Positions 61,762 to 64,000 of a stretch of DNA of 64,000 nucleotides are shown here, one piece after another. The notes beneath the pieces were generated by a model. That model had not been told where the DNA came from. It saw only the letters and a program-made list of their open reading frames with translations, and did not search any database. The stretch lies in contig JAGYIR010000010.1 of the NCBI GenBank assembly GCA_018402525.1, forward strand, positions 372,001-436,000, in the 5' to 3' direction. Numbering within the stretch: position 1 is the first letter of the stretch; every line of letters starts with the position of its first letter. The stretch is from Crocinitomicaceae bacterium (GTDB lineage: Bacteria > Bacteroidota > Bacteroidia > Flavobacteriales_D > Crocinitomicaceae). A program made the position numbers and the translations under genes.

Positions 61762-63624
61762 ATGAAGGTGATATTTGTACATATTATATTTTTCCTAATG
61801 CCTGTGTTGTGCATTGGGCAAAACTTTCATAAGATTTACCCTTTTGATGATGCCATTGCCATATCTCATGATATTTATGTGACAGACAGTTGTTATTATT
61901 TGGGTGGCACTTCAGCTTTTGGTACAGCCCAGTTGGACGTGCTACTCACTAAACTTGATTTGGAGGGCAACGAACTTTCATTGGTTAAGCAGGTAACTCC
62001 CGGCGAACTGAATTTAGCCTATGGTGGGAACACCCAGTTGGACACAAATTTCAGAGGAAATTTTATACATGGCTATACAAATCATATCAGTGGTATAAAT
62101 AGCTTTCCCCATCTAACAGAAATGGATGTGCATGGCAACACCGTTAATTATTTCAACTATACTTTGTTTGAAGCGGACAGTTTGGTTTTTTTTGATTTTG
62201 GTCGTTTTGTGGTGCACAATGCCGACAGCTCGTATTATGGATTTTTCACCTACAAGGATGAGCGCGTGCATAAAAACGGAGAGGGAGGGTCGCTACTTTT
62301 TAAAGTAAATGCATCGGGAGATACATTGTGGACACAGCGTTTTCACCATGCCTCAACAGTAACAAACAAACCAAGCCATTTGGTCAAAGACTTGGATATT
62401 TTGGACAATGGAACACTGTTGTTAACCATAGGTGAAGTAAAGCAGGCTGGCATGGCTATTAATGAATGGGCAAGAATCCACTTCATCACCACCGATTTGG
62501 ACGGCAATGAACTTGGTAGGCACCTGTATCAAGACAATACATATACTTATGGTGGCTTTGAAACGCTACCCTTGGAAGATGGAGGGGTAATTTATTCTTA
62601 TTTTGAGACCATTGAAGATGACAATGATTTGCTTTTCCGTGCTGTATTATGTCGGTTGGACAGTGATTTTGATTTAGTATGGAAGAGTCCTTTGAAACCG
62701 AATTTTTCGAATGGAGCTTTTTATACAGTGCCTAACAAATTACGTTTTGTCAATGATTCGGTAGTCGCTGGTGTCTACACTTGGTCTGAGAAAATCATGT
62801 ATGATACTACTGTTTGGAATTCCGCACGTTACCCAATGGCTGTCCGCGTATTCAATAGGCACCTCAATGGAGATCTTTTATGGGCAAGAAACCACTACTA
62901 CTGGCCATTGACAGATAGCCTCAATGAACCAGAATACACCCTGAAGGATTTTGAGCTTACCCCCGATGGAGGCTTTATTATGTGTGGAGACGTTAAAAAC
63001 TTTGATTCGCTTGTGGCTGGCGTGCAAGGGCAATTCGCATACGTATTAAAAACCAATTGCCTCGGCTTTTTAGGAGACCCTGAGGCTGCTGCAGATTATA
63101 TAATAGAAGATGATTATGCCATTACGTTTATAAATACCAGTACCCAGGCAGGAAGTTATACGTGGCATTTTGGCCCTTCGTCGAGCTCAGGAACCGTTGA
63201 GACTCTTTACACGGATGAGTATACAGATACTGTTACTCACATCTTTCCTGGACCAGGTAGCTATGAGGTGCAGCTTATAGCCCATGGTTGCAACGCCGCC
63301 GCCGATACGCTTGCGTTTATTGTTGAACCTGAAAAAGTGGAAGATCCTACTGTCATTCCGAATGGCAATGGTTATTTTACCTTCTTTCCAAATCCTGTAT
63401 CAACGGGAGGTTACCTTTCGCTTTACCTGAATGCATTAAACCCACAAGATGGAGAGGTTTACGTGCTTTTCCATGCCATGAACGGAGATTTAGTACAACG
63501 GATTTCTTTGGGCTGGGAAGAAGGTAGTTACCTGATCCAAACAAACATGGCAAGCGGAATGTATCACGTATCTTTGTATCAGGGAGACAGCTTTTTACAA
63601 ACTCGGAAGTTGGTGGTGAGGTAG
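61762..63624 (+). CDS. Secreted beta-rich protein with PKD-like and T9SS type A domains
   Basis: A 620-residue secreted protein with a signal peptide (1-19, ending C-I-G-Q). The central part (~25-430) looks like a beta-propeller with D-L-D-I-L-D-N-G-T and D-F-E-L-T-P-D-G-G-F-I-M repeats, followed by a PKD-like domain (~440-520, with Y-T-W-H-F-G). Residues ~540-620 form a type A T9SS sorting domain that starts F-F-P-N-P-V-S and ends R-K-L-V-V-R. It is probably surface-displayed or released through T9SS. Base and codon use looks somewhat richer in GC than the neighbouring gcvP gene, by eye. Function unknown. Confidence 0.82.
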   Translation: MKVIFVHIIFFLMPVLCIGQNFHKIYPFDDAIAISHDIYVTDSCYYLGGTSAFGTAQLDVLLTKLDLEGNELSLVKQVTPGELNLAYGGNTQLDTNFRGNFIHGYTNHISGINSFPHLTEMDVHGNTVNYFNYTLFEADSLVFFDFGRFVVHNADSSYYGFFTYKDERVHKNGEGGSLLFKVNASGDTLWTQRFHHASTVTNKPSHLVKDLDILDNGTLLLTIGEVKQAGMAINEWARIHFITTDLDGNELGRHLYQDNTYTYGGFETLPLEDGGVIYSYFETIEDDNDLLFRAVLCRLDSDFDLVWKSPLKPNFSNGAFYTVPNKLRFVNDSVVAGVYTWSEKIMYDTTVWNSARYPMAVRVFNRHLNGDLLWARNHYYWPLTDSLNEPEYTLKDFELTPDGGFIMCGDVKNFDSLVAGVQGQFAYVLKTNCLGFLGDPEAAADYIIEDDYAITFINTSTQAGSYTWHFGPSSSSGTVETLYTDEYTDTVTHIFPGPGSYEVQLIAHGCNAAADTLAFIVEPEKVEDPTVIPNGNGYFTFFPNPVSTGGYLSLYLNALNPQDGEVYVLFHAMNGDLVQRISLGWEEGSYLIQTNMASGMYHVSLYQGDSFLQTRKLVVR

Positions 63625-64000
63625 GGAGCTCGTTGTCATACTTTGACTTTTCTTGTTTAATTAGATTCCTTTTCTATCTTTGTGCTCATGGAATTGACGC
63701 AGAAATATACATTTCATTCTAATCATTGGCAGACCGCGAAGCAGCACCAACGGTCCATCTGTCATCGCTATTGCGTCATTCGTATGGCTTGTTGTTAAGC
63801 AAGTTCTGAGTTACTATATCTCTTCGAAAAATAGATCATTCAATTAATTACTTTACCGAAATTTTCCTTCTCATGGAAACATTGACCATCAATGAGAATG
63901 GTGTATCAGCTCAACTGGACACCCAAGAAGCGCTCATAACGCGTTTGACAGAACTAGAAACAAAATCGCAAGAAATGCAGGAGAGCATTCGCTATGCGGG
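63625..64000. other. Edge region with a possible partial ORF and promoter
   Basis: After the T9SS gene, TTG at 63653-63655 and TATCTTTG at 63675-63682 (19-bp spacer) form a good promoter. It is followed by a 36-codon ORF (63688-63798, MELTQKYTFHSNHW...), which I cannot assign. A second ORF opens at ATG 63873 and runs off the edge (42 codons visible: METLTINENG..., then a Leu/Glu/Gln-rich, coiled-coil-like stretch). A transposase N-terminus (for example IS66-type) is conceivable, but too little is visible to call it. Confidence 0.4.

Noticed and set aside
63688-63798. A 36-codon gene after a good promoter
   Set aside because: It is too short and has no recognisable family; kept only as part of the edge region, not called as a CDS.

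Overview
The window looks like a chromosomal segment of a free-living member of the Bacteroidota, most likely order Flavobacteriales (a Crocinitomicaceae/Cryomorphaceae-type genome is my inference). Supporting signs are AT-rich DNA, TAnnTTTG-type -7 promoter elements, four large secreted proteins with type IX secretion (T9SS) C-terminal sorting domains, and lineage-typical families (DUF4270, IPExxxVDY, the single-domain starch-synthase-like protein beside panC, the long PurF, the lysS with a C-terminal extension). Genes are densely packed and many abut or overlap by 1-4 nt. I see no rRNA, tRNA, CRISPR array or complete insertion sequence.

Layout. 1-4862 (minus): an envelope/nucleotide cluster with a Wzx-like flippase, dut, a sugar-phosphate nucleotidyltransferase, a TPR lipoprotein and a truncated lipoprotein. 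4863-8065: enoyl-CoA hydratase, hemJ and divergent lysS. 8066-17358: an accessory surface-protein region with an L-type-lectin T9SS protein preceded by two LacI-type palindromes, a 1823-residue CUB/repeat adhesin containing ten 80-residue repeats, a small secreted protein and a LacI-family regulator. 17453-25269 (minus): M48 lipoprotein, PAP2-like membrane protein, rpoN, a four-helix-bundle insertion gene, asnS, pth, a GNAT-like protein and an iron alcohol dehydrogenase. 25333-27955: exbD-exbD-membrane protein-exbB (transcribed exbB first). 28121-32832: an MBOAT acyltransferase with two SGNH esterase-like proteins, predicted to O-acylate an extracellular glycan.

32954-42481: a YD-repeat-like secreted protein, an NAD-dependent epimerase, a small lipoprotein, an alkyltransferase-like protein lacking its cysteine, glmS, a DUF4270 lipoprotein and a starch-synthase-like protein, then plus-strand panC, panD, a YbhN-like flippase-type membrane protein and a heptose-1-phosphate adenylyltransferase. 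42567-46884 (minus): gpmI, an orphan histidine kinase and purF. 47087-53053: a type-B T9SS adhesin, HAAO dioxygenase, a secreted unknown and tonB. 53351-61549 (plus): AsmA-like protein, IPExxxVDY protein, pyruvate kinase, glycine dehydrogenase. 61762-64000: a type-A T9SS protein, then an unresolved stretch with a partial ORF at the edge.

Most of the window is housekeeping. The parts most likely to repay attention are the lectin gene with its paired LacI-type operators, the higher-order repeat structure of the giant adhesin, the MBOAT-SGNH-SGNH operon and the four-helix-bundle gene flanked by inverted repeats. I did not find a clearly new multi-gene system, and say so plainly.
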